Of a DNA stretch of 64,000 nt, positions 1 through 8,545 are shown piece after piece. The notes under the pieces are model-generated. The model was given only the letters and a program-made list of their open reading frames with translations. It ran no database searches and was not told the origin of the DNA. The stretch is from assembly GCA_964592425.1 (NCBI GenBank), contig CAZQCG010000010.1, forward strand, positions 62,001 through 126,000. The letters run 5' to 3'. The first letter of the stretch is position 1. Every line of letters begins with the position of its first letter. This DNA comes from Viridilinea sp964592425 (lineage in GTDB: Bacteria; Chloroflexota; Chloroflexia; Chloroflexales; Chloroflexaceae). The position numbers were made by a program, and so were the translations under genes.

Positions 1-22
1 GTGGATGTATGCCACAGGCCAC

Positions 23-2113
23 TCAAGGCTGCGGATCAACAGCTTCCACCGCAAAGATCGTCACGCCGTCCTGGGCATAGATTTGTCGAAAGCCCGTGCG
101 CCCGGCGAAAAGGGTGGGTTGGAGAGGGCCTTTACCATCAACCAGGTAGATATGGCTGATCCGCTCGCTGGCGATCAGGTCGAAGATGGCCTGCTCGTTG
201 CCGGGTGTGTAGCCAATCACCTGGTCGGCAAGCTCATTGATATGGTCCACATAGGTGGGCGCGCCATAGACGTAGAGCACCGGCGGCATAGTCGTCCAGC
301 GCCCGGCCAGGGGCAGCAGCCACCAGCCACCGTCGGCCCCGCGCCGAGCCGTCGTGAGCCAGGGGGCGCTGTTGACCAGGAAACGTGCCTCGGGCGGCGT
401 ATGCTCAGCGGCCCAGGCAATTGCGGCCCGGTCGGCAGGGCCAGCCAGCACCGTCACCGGGTTGATCACTGTGCGCAGATCGTAGGTCCCCCAGAGGCCC
501 AGGCTCAGTATGACCACGACGGTGACTGCGTTCAGCAGCCAGCGGCGGGCCGGCCCGACCGCCGCCGTGATTGTGTCAGCGAGCAGGGCCGCGCCCCCGG
601 CGATCAGCAGGGCAACCGGCAGAAAGAGGCTGATCAGGAGGGCGTCATTGGCAATTAACCAGAGGTAAGGTAGCCTGAAGCCAGCCAGGCCCGGCACGGC
701 CAGCACGGCCCCCAGTGCCACCAACCAGAGCCGCCGACTGAGCAGGCCCCCTGCCAGCACAGCCAGCCCGAGGGCCGCCAGCAGGTAGCCCAGCAGCCAG
801 GGATTGGCCAGCAGCACAAGCAGGCCCACCCAGAGCAACAGCGTCGCCGTGGCCGAAGCGCGCCGCCACAGACCGATCAGCGCCCCGGCCAGGGCCGCCA
901 CCACCAGCCAGCGCATATGGCCAACCCAGAAGAGCCCCTCGTTCAGTGCGTTATAGCCCCCCCCACCAACCAGACCGCCCTGGGCAAGGTTGGGTAGCAG
1001 GGTGCGCTGGGCCAGCAGCCACAGCCAGGGGAGGGTCAGCAGGGCAGCAGCCACGCCAGCCCCCAGGGCCGCCTGACGGCGGCCCCGCACAAGTGGCCAG
1101 GGCTGCCCGACAGCCCAGACCAGAGCCTGGGTTGCCAGCAGGGCCGCCCCGAAGATCAAGATCCGAAAGTGTACCAGACTCAGCCCGGCCAGGGTGATCA
1201 CCACCACGGCCCACCAACCCCACCCGCCGCGGCGCAGCCAGGTCTGCCAGCCACAGGCCAGCCCCGGCAGCAGCAGCAAGCCGGTGAGCTGAGTATAGCG
1301 GCCCCACGAGAGGTAGTAGGCGGGCATGAGTGAGAGCAGCCCGACGACCAGAGCGGCCACCGGCGCAGCAAAGGGGCGTCGCCAGAGCGCCAGGGCCAGG
1401 CCAGCGGCGGTGAGGGCGTGTAGCGCATTGAGTACCTGGCCACTCTGCAACACCGTCGTGGCCGGGTCGAGCCCACTGAGGCGTACCAGTGTGCCGATCA
1501 GCACATGGTAGCCCCAGTGGTAGGGCAGTAACTCAACCGGCAGGTAGGGCGACAAAGCAACCGGTGCAGCGCCGGTCTCGGCCGCAATCCGCACCAGCAG
1601 GGTGTGGTGAACGGAGTCGACCCAGGGTGGCAGAGCCAGGCCCTCGATCTGCACAAAACGCGACCAGAGGGTGATTGCGAAGAGAACCAGGGTCAGGGCA
1701 GTGGCACCAGCGGCTGTGGGCCTGGCACCCGTGGGCTGCGCACCAAGTTCGCGCCAGGCCACAAGCAGCGTAGCGAGGGCCATGCTTGCCGTACCGGCCC
1801 AGAGCAGCGGCGTACCGAAGGCCAGGCCCATTGCCCATGCCCACTGGTACACGAGGGGCACCAGGGCCAGGCTCAGACCGAGCCAGAGGCAGAGACGAAC
1901 CAGCAGCGGCTGGTGGGGCGGCGGCAGAGCCTGCTCAACCAGGTAGCCCGGGGCCAGGAGCAGCAGCAGCAGGGCCGAGATCAGCCGCCCGAGTGGTGCA
2001 GCCAGCGCAGCCAGCGCAGCGATCAGCACGACCGCCAGCAGCAGGCGCCGCCCTTGATTGAGCCAACTGATTGGTAGAGCGTGCGGCGCAGATTCAAGCA
2101 TAACAAGGGCCAT
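23..2113 (-). CDS. Polytopic membrane protein, GT-C glycosyltransferase-like
   Basis: A 696-residue integral membrane protein with about a dozen Leu/Ala-rich hydrophobic segments filling residues 20-530, followed by a soluble C-terminal domain of about 150 residues. The first large loop has an acidic-aromatic stretch (PPWVDSVHH, then LPYHWGYHVL), as seen in the first extracytoplasmic loop of GT-C fold polyprenol-linked sugar transferases. The C-terminal part (AAIAWAAEHTPPEARFLVN, later ERISHIYLVDG) resembles the lumenal domain of such proteins. Substrate and pathway cannot be read. An in-frame ATG at 2101 is an alternative start; neither has a clear ribosome binding site. It is transcribed away from the rpsF operon. 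The general class is likely, the enzymatic role is inference. Confidence 0.7.
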   Translation of the reverse strand: MALVMLESAPHALPISWLNQGRRLLLAVVLIAALAALAAPLGRLISALLLLLLAPGYLVEQALPPPHQPLLVRLCLWLGLSLALVPLVYQWAWAMGLAFGTPLLWAGTASMALATLLVAWRELGAQPTGARPTAAGATALTLVLFAITLWSRFVQIEGLALPPWVDSVHHTLLVRIAAETGAAPVALSPYLPVELLPYHWGYHVLIGTLVRLSGLDPATTVLQSGQVLNALHALTAAGLALALWRRPFAAPVAALVVGLLSLMPAYYLSWGRYTQLTGLLLLPGLACGWQTWLRRGGWGWWAVVVITLAGLSLVHFRILIFGAALLATQALVWAVGQPWPLVRGRRQAALGAGVAAALLTLPWLWLLAQRTLLPNLAQGGLVGGGGYNALNEGLFWVGHMRWLVVAALAGALIGLWRRASATATLLLWVGLLVLLANPWLLGYLLAALGLAVLAGGLLSRRLWLVALGAVLAVPGLAGFRLPYLWLIANDALLISLFLPVALLIAGGAALLADTITAAVGPARRWLLNAVTVVVILSLGLWGTYDLRTVINPVTVLAGPADRAAIAWAAEHTPPEARFLVNSAPWLTTARRGADGGWWLLPLAGRWTTMPPVLYVYGAPTYVDHINELADQVIGYTPGNEQAIFDLIASERISHIYLVDGKGPLQPTLFAGRTGFRQIYAQDGVTIFAVEAVDPQP

Positions 2114-2160
2114 TGTACTACTGGCTCGCCAGCTGATGATGCGGGATCAGGTACCTCTGT

Positions 2161-2231
2161 AAGGGCGCAGCAGTCGCTAAGGGCGCAGCAGTCGCTAAGG
2201 GCGCAGCAGTCGCTGCGCGACTGCTGCGCCC
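2161..2231. repeat. 18-bp tandem repeat x3 ending in a 15-bp perfect hairpin
   Basis: Three perfect head-to-tail copies of AAGGGCGCAGCAGTCGCT fill 2161-2214. The last copy (GGGCGCAGCAGTCGC, 2199-2213) is followed after 3 nt by its exact complement (2217-2231), giving a 15-bp stem. The unit shares GTAAGGGCGCAGCAG with the hairpin at 21544-21578. It lies in the 320-bp gap between the divergent membrane protein and rpsF genes, upstream of the rpsF promoter. It has no T-run, so it is more like a dispersed REP-type hairpin than a terminator. Confidence 0.85.
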
Positions 2232-2276
2232 CAACGGCTGCCATCCAGTGTGGTGCCCACTACGCTCGATTCGCCT

Positions 2277-2305
2277 TTGCGCCCTTCTACCAGCCATGCT
2301 ATAAT
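2277..2305 (+). promoter_or_regulatory. Probable sigma-70 promoter of rpsF-ssb
   Basis: TTGCGC at 2277-2282, a 17-bp spacer, then a perfect TATAAT at 2300-2305. Predicted transcription start is near 2312, leaving a leader of about 120 nt before the rpsF GTG codon, long enough for ribosomal-protein autoregulation, although no specific structure was identified. Confidence 0.65.
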
Positions 2306-2433
2306 CAGGTTTTGGTACGGACAGGCCCCGCATTTGCGGATCAGCCACCAGCTTGCTTTCGGTTCCGCCGCAGCGCCCATGACGCGCCGCCAGGGCGACC
2401 ACGACGAGCGGGACAACACCAGAGGAGGAATGC

Positions 2434-2835
2434 GTGCGCGAGCGTCGTCGAGATTACGAACTAGTCTTTATCATCAGCCCCCTCAGCGCCAACGAGGAGG
2501 GCATCGCAGCTACGGTTGACCGCATCCGCGCTACGATCGAGAGCAACGGCGGTGAGATCGTCGGGATCAGCCAGGCCGCCCCCTGGGGCCGCCGCAAGCT
2601 GGCCTACCCCATTCGCGAATATGTCAGCGGTGAAGCCAGCCGTCGCAACTTCAACGAAGGCTTCTATGTCCTGCTGACCTTCAAGATGGCCGCCGCACGG
2701 GTGATCGAGGTCGAGCACACGATCAAGCTCACCGATACCATCCTGCGTCACCTGATCACCCTGGTTGAGCAGAAAGGCGGCAGCAACACTGCCGCCGTAA
2801 GCGCCGAGCCTGTTGCCGAGAAGAGCCAGGTCTGA
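2434..2835 (+). CDS. rpsF: Small ribosomal subunit protein bS6
   Basis: bS6 protein of 133 residues. The N-terminus (RDYELVFIISP) and the segment APWGRRKLAYPIREYVSG are diagnostic, as is the FYVLLTFKM strand. bS6 binds 16S rRNA with bS18 in the platform of the 30S subunit. The C-terminal 25 residues are a low-complexity extension rich in Ala, Glu and Ser. The start is GTG at 2434, chosen because GAGGAGG at 2422-2428 sits 5 nt upstream; an ATG at 2430 is in another frame. ssb follows after 17 nt. The partner gene rpsR, which often follows ssb, is not here. Confidence 0.95.
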   Translation: MRERRRDYELVFIISPLSANEEGIAATVDRIRATIESNGGEIVGISQAAPWGRRKLAYPIREYVSGEASRRNFNEGFYVLLTFKMAAARVIEVEHTIKLTDTILRHLITLVEQKGGSNTAAVSAEPVAEKSQV

Positions 2836-2852
2836 GCGCGGAGCAAGCAGCG

Positions 2853-3314
2853 ATGGGACGTGATCTGAACAAGGTGATGCTGATCGGGCGCCTGGGGATT
2901 GACCCTGAAATGCGCTATACGCCCTCGGGTAGCCCGGTAACCACCTTTCGCCTCGCCGTCGGACGCCAGTGGCGTGATAGCGGCGGCGAGTCGCGTGAGG
3001 AGACCGAGTGGTTTAGCGTGGTAGCCTGGAATAAACTTGCCGAGATCTGCAACCAGTACCTCAGCAAAGGGACACGCATCTATGTGGAGGGCCGCCTCCA
3101 GACGCGTTCCTGGGAGGATCAGCAGAGCGGTCAGACACGCTATAAGACCGAGGTGATCGCCAATGATATGATCATCCTCGATAGCCGCGAGGGGCGCGCC
3201 CCCCGCGAGGGTGACGACTACCAACCACCTTCGCGTGAAGCTCCCCGCCCGCCCCGGACAACGCCTCGCACCCCTCCGCCGCCTGATATTGGCGACGAGG
3301 ATATTCCGTTTTAG
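2853..3314 (+). CDS. ssb: Single-stranded DNA-binding protein
   Basis: SSB of 153 residues. The OB fold covers about residues 1-110 with the usual blocks: LNKVMLIGRLGIDPEMRYT, TEWFSVVAWNKLAE and GTRIYVEGRL. A Pro/Arg-rich flexible linker leads to the acidic tip DEDIPF, the site that recruits replication and repair partners. It protects ssDNA in replication, recombination and repair. It is co-transcribed with rpsF, 17 nt downstream. Its TAG stop is directly followed by the ATG of the foldase gene, so translational coupling of all three is likely. Confidence 0.96.
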   Translation: MGRDLNKVMLIGRLGIDPEMRYTPSGSPVTTFRLAVGRQWRDSGGESREETEWFSVVAWNKLAEICNQYLSKGTRIYVEGRLQTRSWEDQQSGQTRYKTEVIANDMIILDSREGRAPREGDDYQPPSREAPRPPRTTPRTPPPPDIGDEDIPF

Positions 3315-5036
3315 ATGGCAGACAAATCAAAGCAACCCCAGGCCGGGCGCTCCACGGATCCCACCTCCGCTTCACCCAAACGCAGTGAGAGCAGTGCAGC
3401 GCCTGCCCCACCCCGCCGTGTCGCCGCCCACAAGCTCCGTGAGGAGCGCCAGCAGCGCCTCGTGTTGATCACCACCGGCGTCGCCATTGGCGTCGCCCTG
3501 TTGATCGTCGTCGGCGGGCTGCTCTACGAGCAGCTCTGGTTACCCAGTCGCCCGGTGGCCCGCGTCGGGACAACTACCCTGAATCAGGGGGCCTACTGGC
3601 TTGAGCGCCGCCATGCCTATGCCAATGAGATTATCCAGAACTTTCAACTGCTGGCCCTTTTCAATGGTAATCCACAGTTTACCCAGCAGTTTGAAGGCCA
3701 GAGCCCACAGATCAACCAGCAGGTGAAGAATATCCGCAGCTCCCCGCTTGATGAGACGGTGGTCTCCAACTGGGAACTGCGTGAGCTGAAGAGTCAGGGC
3801 TCGGCTACACGGGGCATCAGCCTCAGTGCCGACCAGATTAACCAGGCGCTGGCCCAGGATCTCGGGCCCCTCTTCATTCCTGCGCCGCCTGCCGAAACCC
3901 CCACCCCAGACCCGGCGGCCCCAACCAGCGATCCTGCCAGTGGGACGATCAGCGAGACGGGTGCGCCGCTCGCCAGTCCCACCCTCGCCCCAACTGAACT
4001 GCCTACACCAGCCGATGGCCCGACCGCAACCCCCCTGCCAACCAGTACCCCCCTGCCGACCCCGGCCCCGGCTGAGGCGTCCAGCCAGGTTGACCAGCTT
4101 GTCGATGAGATCTTCCGCCGCTACGAGCTTGAACTGGCAGTCAGTGGTGCCTCAGCGACGCTGACCCGCGACGATTTTCGGGCCGCCCTCAACGACCAGT
4201 ACCGTGAGCAGGTGATCGACCGCGAGCTGCAGGCCCAGCTGGTGCCCGAAGCTGGCTTTAGTTTCAGCCAGGAGCCTGAACGGGTCACTGCACGCCAGAT
4301 CCTGCTTGCGGTTAACCCACCTGCCGGTGCCGACCAGACCGCCAGCGACACAGCTTTCGCCGAGGCATTGCCCCGCGCCGAAGCGCTGGTCGCCGATCTG
4401 CGCGGTGGGGCTGATTTCGCTACCCTCGCCGCTGAAAACTCGGATGACCCCGGCTCGCGTGAGCAGGGCGGCAGCCTGGGCAGTTTCGACCGCGACGGGC
4501 TCGCCGATAGTGGGGTTACTTACCCGCCTGAGCTGGTGAGTACGGCCTTTAGCCTGAGTGAAGGGCTGATCAGCGACCCGATCCGTACCAGCTTCGGCTG
4601 GCATGTGCTCGAGGTTACCCTGCGCGAAATTCCCAGCACAGAAGATCAGTTGCGCGAGGCGCGTACCAAAGCCCTGGACGACTGGGTTGCGGAACAACGC
4701 ACGGCTCTGGGTGTAGCCCGTTTCCCCGAGCCAACCCCGACAGCCACATTGCCTCCCACCACGCCGACGCCAACCAGCGTACCAACTTTCCAACCGGGGC
4801 CACCCACGGCCCTTCCCACGCCGACCGAACTGCCGACAGAAGCCGTACCCACCACCCCGGCCAATAGCCCGGAGGCACCACCGGCCACACTCGAAGCAAG
4901 CCCGTTGCCAGCTACCCCGGAGGCAGAAGCAAGCCCATTGCCGGCCACGCCCGAAGCGAGCCCGTTGCCGGCTACCCCGGAGGCAGAAGCGAGCCCATTG
5001 CCGGCCACGCCCGAAGCGGCTACGGCGACGCCATGA
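3315..5036 (+). CDS. Membrane-anchored parvulin-type peptidyl-prolyl isomerase (PpiC/PrsA-like)
   Basis: A 573-residue foldase. A basic cytoplasmic N-terminus is followed by one transmembrane helix (about residues 49-70), so the rest faces outside. A SurA/PrsA-like chaperone region holds a Pro/Thr-rich insert (about 195-255). The parvulin domain (about 324-436) shows TARQILLAV, EALVADLRGGADFATLA, SREQGGSLGSFDRDGLAD and IRTSFGWHVLEV. The C-terminal 100 residues are Pro/Thr/Ala-rich and end in near-identical copies of EASPLPATPEA (DNA about 4890-5030), probably a flexible spacer. It likely folds or isomerises exported proteins. The ATG directly follows the ssb stop. Copy number of the terminal repeat may vary between strains. 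Confidence 0.85.
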   Translation: MADKSKQPQAGRSTDPTSASPKRSESSAAPAPPRRVAAHKLREERQQRLVLITTGVAIGVALLIVVGGLLYEQLWLPSRPVARVGTTTLNQGAYWLERRHAYANEIIQNFQLLALFNGNPQFTQQFEGQSPQINQQVKNIRSSPLDETVVSNWELRELKSQGSATRGISLSADQINQALAQDLGPLFIPAPPAETPTPDPAAPTSDPASGTISETGAPLASPTLAPTELPTPADGPTATPLPTSTPLPTPAPAEASSQVDQLVDEIFRRYELELAVSGASATLTRDDFRAALNDQYREQVIDRELQAQLVPEAGFSFSQEPERVTARQILLAVNPPAGADQTASDTAFAEALPRAEALVADLRGGADFATLAAENSDDPGSREQGGSLGSFDRDGLADSGVTYPPELVSTAFSLSEGLISDPIRTSFGWHVLEVTLREIPSTEDQLREARTKALDDWVAEQRTALGVARFPEPTPTATLPPTTPTPTSVPTFQPGPPTALPTPTELPTEAVPTTPANSPEAPPATLEASPLPATPEAEASPLPATPEASPLPATPEAEASPLPATPEAATATP

Positions 5037-5056
5037 GGGTGTGCAGGGTATAGCCC

Positions 5057-5971
5057 ATGCGACGTTGGAAAGCGGTCTTTTCGCCCAATCTGTTGATCGC
5101 TGCGGCCACATTGATGGTGATGTTGGCCGTAGCGGTCTACCTCTTCGTGCCGGTTGTGCAGGCCCTGACTGGCCCCGCCGAGACCTGGCCGATCAATGCC
5201 CTCTTCTTTCTACGGGGTGTCGCCGCGATGGTCGCCCTGAGCCTGGCAGGCATCTTGCTCTATCGGATCGCCGCTGCACTTACCCTCACCTACACCCTTG
5301 ACCGTAACGGCCTTTACATCCTCTGGCTGGGCAACCAGATGATCGTGCCGATCCAGATCATCGATCAGGTCACCGTAGGGATACCCAAAACGACGGGCGG
5401 CTTCTCACTACTCAAAAGCCTGGGCTACTTTCATGGGCAGATGCGCCTGCCTGATGGGCGTACGCTCCATCGTTTCAGTACGCGCTCACCGGCCAGGGCC
5501 CTGGTGATCGCTACCGAAAACGAAGCCTACGCCATCTCGCCGCGTGAGGCCGACGCTTTTCTCCAGGATCTTGACCAGCGCCAACGCATCGGCCCGATCC
5601 AGCCGCTCAGCCAGGGCTTTGTGCCCGGAAGGCTCTTTGCCTATCCCTTCTGGCAGGATCGTATGAGCCGCAATGGCGTGCTGCTGGCCCTGCTCTTCAA
5701 TCTGGTGCTGCTCGGCGGGCTGATGCTGCTCTATGCCGACCTGCCGCTGCTGCTCAGCCTGCGGACTGATGCCAGTGGGGCGGCGGCCAACCTCGTTCCG
5801 CGCCACCAGATCCTCTTCCTGCCCCTTGCTGGCCTGCTGATCGGGCTGATCAACGCTGGCCTGGGCATCACCCTCTTCAGCCGCTCCGTGATTGGCGCAC
5901 GTATGCTCCAGCTTGCCTCAGCCGGGGTGCAGATGCTCTTCATCGTCGCGGCGCTCACCATTCTGCTCTGA
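5057..5971 (+). CDS. Membrane protein with bacterial PH-like domain
   Basis: A 304-residue protein with two N-terminal hydrophobic helices (about 12-34 and 48-72), then a beta-rich segment beginning YTLDRNGLYILWLGNQMIV that is typical of bacterial pleckstrin-homology-like domains attached to membrane helices. It ends with three more hydrophobic helices (about 215-304). Function unknown. It follows the foldase gene by 20 nt and is probably in the same transcript. Its last 54 nt overlap the 3' end of miaA on the opposite strand, a tail-to-tail overlap. Two smaller proteins in this window (20923-21525 and 44091-44588) have the same helix-pair plus beta-domain plan. Confidence 0.65.
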   Translation: MRRWKAVFSPNLLIAAATLMVMLAVAVYLFVPVVQALTGPAETWPINALFFLRGVAAMVALSLAGILLYRIAAALTLTYTLDRNGLYILWLGNQMIVPIQIIDQVTVGIPKTTGGFSLLKSLGYFHGQMRLPDGRTLHRFSTRSPARALVIATENEAYAISPREADAFLQDLDQRQRIGPIQPLSQGFVPGRLFAYPFWQDRMSRNGVLLALLFNLVLLGGLMLLYADLPLLLSLRTDASGAAANLVPRHQILFLPLAGLLIGLINAGLGITLFSRSVIGARMLQLASAGVQMLFIVAALTILL

Positions 5972-6904
5972 GCAAGCCAGATCCCCCCCAATCCATGCGG
6001 GATGAGCGGGACTCCAACGCTCAAGCGCGGGCAAACGACGAAACCAGGCTTCCTGGCGACGGATGAAGCTGTGGGTGTCAAACTTGAGACGCTCGATACA
6101 GCTTGCCAGGGTGGCCCGGCCCTCCAGGTAGGGGCGGAGCTGGAGGTAGCCAAGGCTCGAGAGGGCCGGTAGCGCCCAGTGATAACCCTGGGCCAGCAGG
6201 CCCGCCACTTCGTCAACCAGACCCGCAGCGATCATAGCGTCGACTCGCGCATCGGCACGGGCATAGAGCTCATCACGCGGGCGGGTGAGCCAGATGGTGC
6301 GGATGGCGTAGGGGGGCGACGCACGACGCTGCTGGGCCGAGATTGGCTCACCAGTCAGGGTGTAGACTTCGAGCGCCCGCACAATCCGGCGCAAATTGGT
6401 CGGGGCGATCTGCGCAGCAGCAGCCGGGTCAACCAGAGCCAGGCGCCGGTGGAGGGCCGTCACGCCATGGATGCTGGCCTGCTGCTCAAGCTCGGCGCGT
6501 AGATCGGGCTGAGGCGCAACCCGTGGGATCTGCCAGCCCTCAAGCACAGCGGCGAGATACTGGCCCGTCCCACCCACCAGCAGCGGCAATCGCCCGCGGG
6601 CGTGGACCTCGGCGATAGCGGCAACGGCCAGATCCTGGTAGGTGGCCAGGGAGAAATGCTCGTCAGGTGTGCAGAGATCGATCAGGTGGTGCGGGGCCGC
6701 AGCCAACTCAGCAGCAGTCGGCTTGGCCGTGCCAATCGTCATATGACGGTAGATCTGACGCGAGTCGGCTGAAATAATCTCGCCACCATTGCGCCGGGCC
6801 ATGGCGACGGCCAGGGCCGTCTTGCCAACGGCCGTCGGGCCGACAATGACGGTGAGAGGCGGTAGGGAAGCGGGCTCAAGCTGAACGGGCTGATTCTGCG
6901 CCAT
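5918..6904 (-). CDS. miaA: tRNA dimethylallyltransferase
   Basis: MiaA of 328 residues. It transfers a dimethylallyl group to N6 of A37 in tRNAs that read UNN codons. Visible motifs: P-loop GPTAVGKTALA, the substrate-binding block ISADSRQIYRHMTIGTAKP, GGTGQYLAAVLEGW, and LRRIVRALEVYTLTGEPIS. The ATG at 6904 is chosen because AGGAG lies just upstream; a longer frame to 7063 has no family match. The 3' end overlaps the PH-like membrane protein gene by 54 nt. The start is divergent from the GNAT gene, with only about 25 bp between them. Confidence 0.95.
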   Translation of the reverse strand: MAQNQPVQLEPASLPPLTVIVGPTAVGKTALAVAMARRNGGEIISADSRQIYRHMTIGTAKPTAAELAAAPHHLIDLCTPDEHFSLATYQDLAVAAIAEVHARGRLPLLVGGTGQYLAAVLEGWQIPRVAPQPDLRAELEQQASIHGVTALHRRLALVDPAAAAQIAPTNLRRIVRALEVYTLTGEPISAQQRRASPPYAIRTIWLTRPRDELYARADARVDAMIAAGLVDEVAGLLAQGYHWALPALSSLGYLQLRPYLEGRATLASCIERLKFDTHSFIRRQEAWFRRLPALERWSPAHPAWIGGDLACSEQNGERRDDEEHLHPG

Positions 6905-6929
6905 GTGTAACTCCTCTGGTGTACAATGA

Positions 6930-7616
6930 GTGTATAACGCGCTGCGGCATCTGGCGCAGCTATTTGACTTCACACCCAATGCCTCTCCCGCCGGGAGAGT
7001 CTGGATAGTGTCTATGGGCCAGCTCATTCTCCCTGACCAGCCCAACCTTAATGCTATGGTCACAATTAAAACCCGTGACGGCCGCCGGGTGCGGGTGCGT
7101 CATATGCGGCGCAGCGACGCCGCCTTGCTAGTACGCATGTTTTACATGCTCTCATCAGAGACGCGCTATCGGCGCTTCTTTGTCCCACTCGATAACCTGG
7201 AGCCGGAGCGAGTGGCCGGTGAGGCTGCGCGCCTGGCGCGGATCGATCCGGCCCGTGAGACAGCACTGATCGCTGTGGTTATGGATGGACGGCGTGAAGA
7301 GGCTATCGCGGTTGCCCGCTACAGCTGCATCAACGAGTGTGAAGGTACCTGCGAAGGCTCGATCGTCATTCGTGACGACTTCCAGGGCCTGGGTATCGGC
7401 CAGCAGCTTTTTGACCTGCTGGTGCAGGTGGCCCTGGCCCATGACCTGCGCCATATGGTGCTCTTGACCCACGCCGACAATAGTGGCATGATCGCCCTGG
7501 TTCACCACGCCGGGCTGCCCTACAAAGGCCGCTACAGCGCCGGTCTCTACGAGATGGATCTGCAGTTGGCCGGGGCCTGTCAGCCCTGCTTCCCCTTCAC
7601 CGCGCCCAGCCGCTGA
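6930..7616 (+). CDS. GNAT-family N-acetyltransferase
   Basis: Up to 228 residues with a single GNAT fold. The acetyl-CoA loop is IRDDFQGLGIGQQLFDLLV, matching the R/Q-x-x-G-x-G/A consensus of motif A, followed by THADNSGMIALVHHAGLPYKG (motif B region). The RHMRRSDAALLVRMFYMLS opening resembles the acetyltransferase modules found with acyl-CoA synthetases and protein acetylases, so protein lysine acetylation is possible but unproven. The start is uncertain: ATG at 6930, 7014 or 7056, none with a good ribosome binding site; homology begins near 7056. Confidence 0.8.
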   Translation: MYNALRHLAQLFDFTPNASPAGRVWIVSMGQLILPDQPNLNAMVTIKTRDGRRVRVRHMRRSDAALLVRMFYMLSSETRYRRFFVPLDNLEPERVAGEAARLARIDPARETALIAVVMDGRREEAIAVARYSCINECEGTCEGSIVIRDDFQGLGIGQQLFDLLVQVALAHDLRHMVLLTHADNSGMIALVHHAGLPYKGRYSAGLYEMDLQLAGACQPCFPFTAPSR

Positions 7617-7633
7617 AGCTTAAACCTGGATCT

Positions 7634-8545
7634 ATGCGTTTAGCACTGCTGCTTTCAACCGCGATCAGCGGTACGCTCGGCATGATCGGCGGGGCCCTGG
7701 GCGCGGCCTGGTATATCAGCACCCGGGTCAGCCCCGAGCCGCGCCGCACGGCGCTGGATGATTATACCTTTACGCCCTGGGAATTGGGCGTGCCCTATGA
7801 GACGGTGAGCCTGCACAGCGCCGATGGGCTACGCCTTGCAGGTTGGTGGCTGCCCCAGGCCAATCCGCGTGGGGTGATCGTCAGTTGTCATGGCCACGCC
7901 GGGCGCAAGGACGATACACTCGGCATCAGTAGCAGCCTGTGGCGGGCGGGCTATGCCGTGCTGCTCTTCGATTTTCGTGGGCGGGGTGAGTCGGAAGACT
8001 GGCCCCACTCGCTGATTAGCCGCGAGGTGGACGATCTGCGGGCGGCGGTGGCCTTTGCGGCCCAACGGGCCCCCGGCGGACGGGTGGGCGTGGTGGGCTT
8101 TTCGATGGGCGCCGCAGTCGCCCTGCTGGCGGCAGCGGTCGATCCGGCAATTGCCGCAGTGGTGGCTGATAGTGCCTTTACCAGCGGGCGCGATGTGGTC
8201 ACTCATGGCGTGCGCAGTGTGCTGCGCCTGTCGCCCGAGGTGCTGGTACTGGCGGCTGACGAGCTTGTGCAGCGCCGCCATGGCTACCGCTTCAGCCATG
8301 CACGCCCCATTGATGCGATCGGGCGGATCAGCCCGACGCCCCTGCTGATCATTCACGGCGATGGCGATAGCGTTGTGCCGGTTGAGCACGCCCAGCGCCT
8401 CTATGCGGCCGCCGGTGAGCCGCGTGAGCTCTGGATTGTGCCCGGCGTTGAACACTGTGGGGCCTACTTCCTTGACCGGCCAGGCTACTGTCAGCGCGTT
8501 GCCGACTTCTTCACGCAATATCTCGTGAGCATCGAACGCCCGTGA
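7634..8545 (+). CDS. Alpha/beta hydrolase with N-terminal membrane anchor
   Basis: A 303-residue serine hydrolase. The first 28 residues form a signal-anchor helix. The fold shows SCHGHAG (oxyanion region), DFRGRGES, the nucleophile elbow GFSMG with Ser157, Asp245 in GDGDSVVP and His274 in VEHCGAY, so the triad is complete. This pattern fits the BEM46/FrsA-like esterase or peptidase group; the substrate is unknown. The stop overlaps the trmD GTG start (GTGA at 8542-8545), so the two are translationally coupled. Confidence 0.85.
   Translation: MRLALLLSTAISGTLGMIGGALGAAWYISTRVSPEPRRTALDDYTFTPWELGVPYETVSLHSADGLRLAGWWLPQANPRGVIVSCHGHAGRKDDTLGISSSLWRAGYAVLLFDFRGRGESEDWPHSLISREVDDLRAAVAFAAQRAPGGRVGVVGFSMGAAVALLAAAVDPAIAAVVADSAFTSGRDVVTHGVRSVLRLSPEVLVLAADELVQRRHGYRFSHARPIDAIGRISPTPLLIIHGDGDSVVPVEHAQRLYAAAGEPRELWIVPGVEHCGAYFLDRPGYCQRVADFFTQYLVSIERP

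Noticed and set aside
2161..2214. CRISPR-like array
   Set aside because: 18-bp head-to-tail copies without spacers.
4152..5111. Minus-strand frame opposite the foldase
   Set aside because: Low-complexity Arg/Trp/Gly translation of the Pro/Thr repeat DNA.
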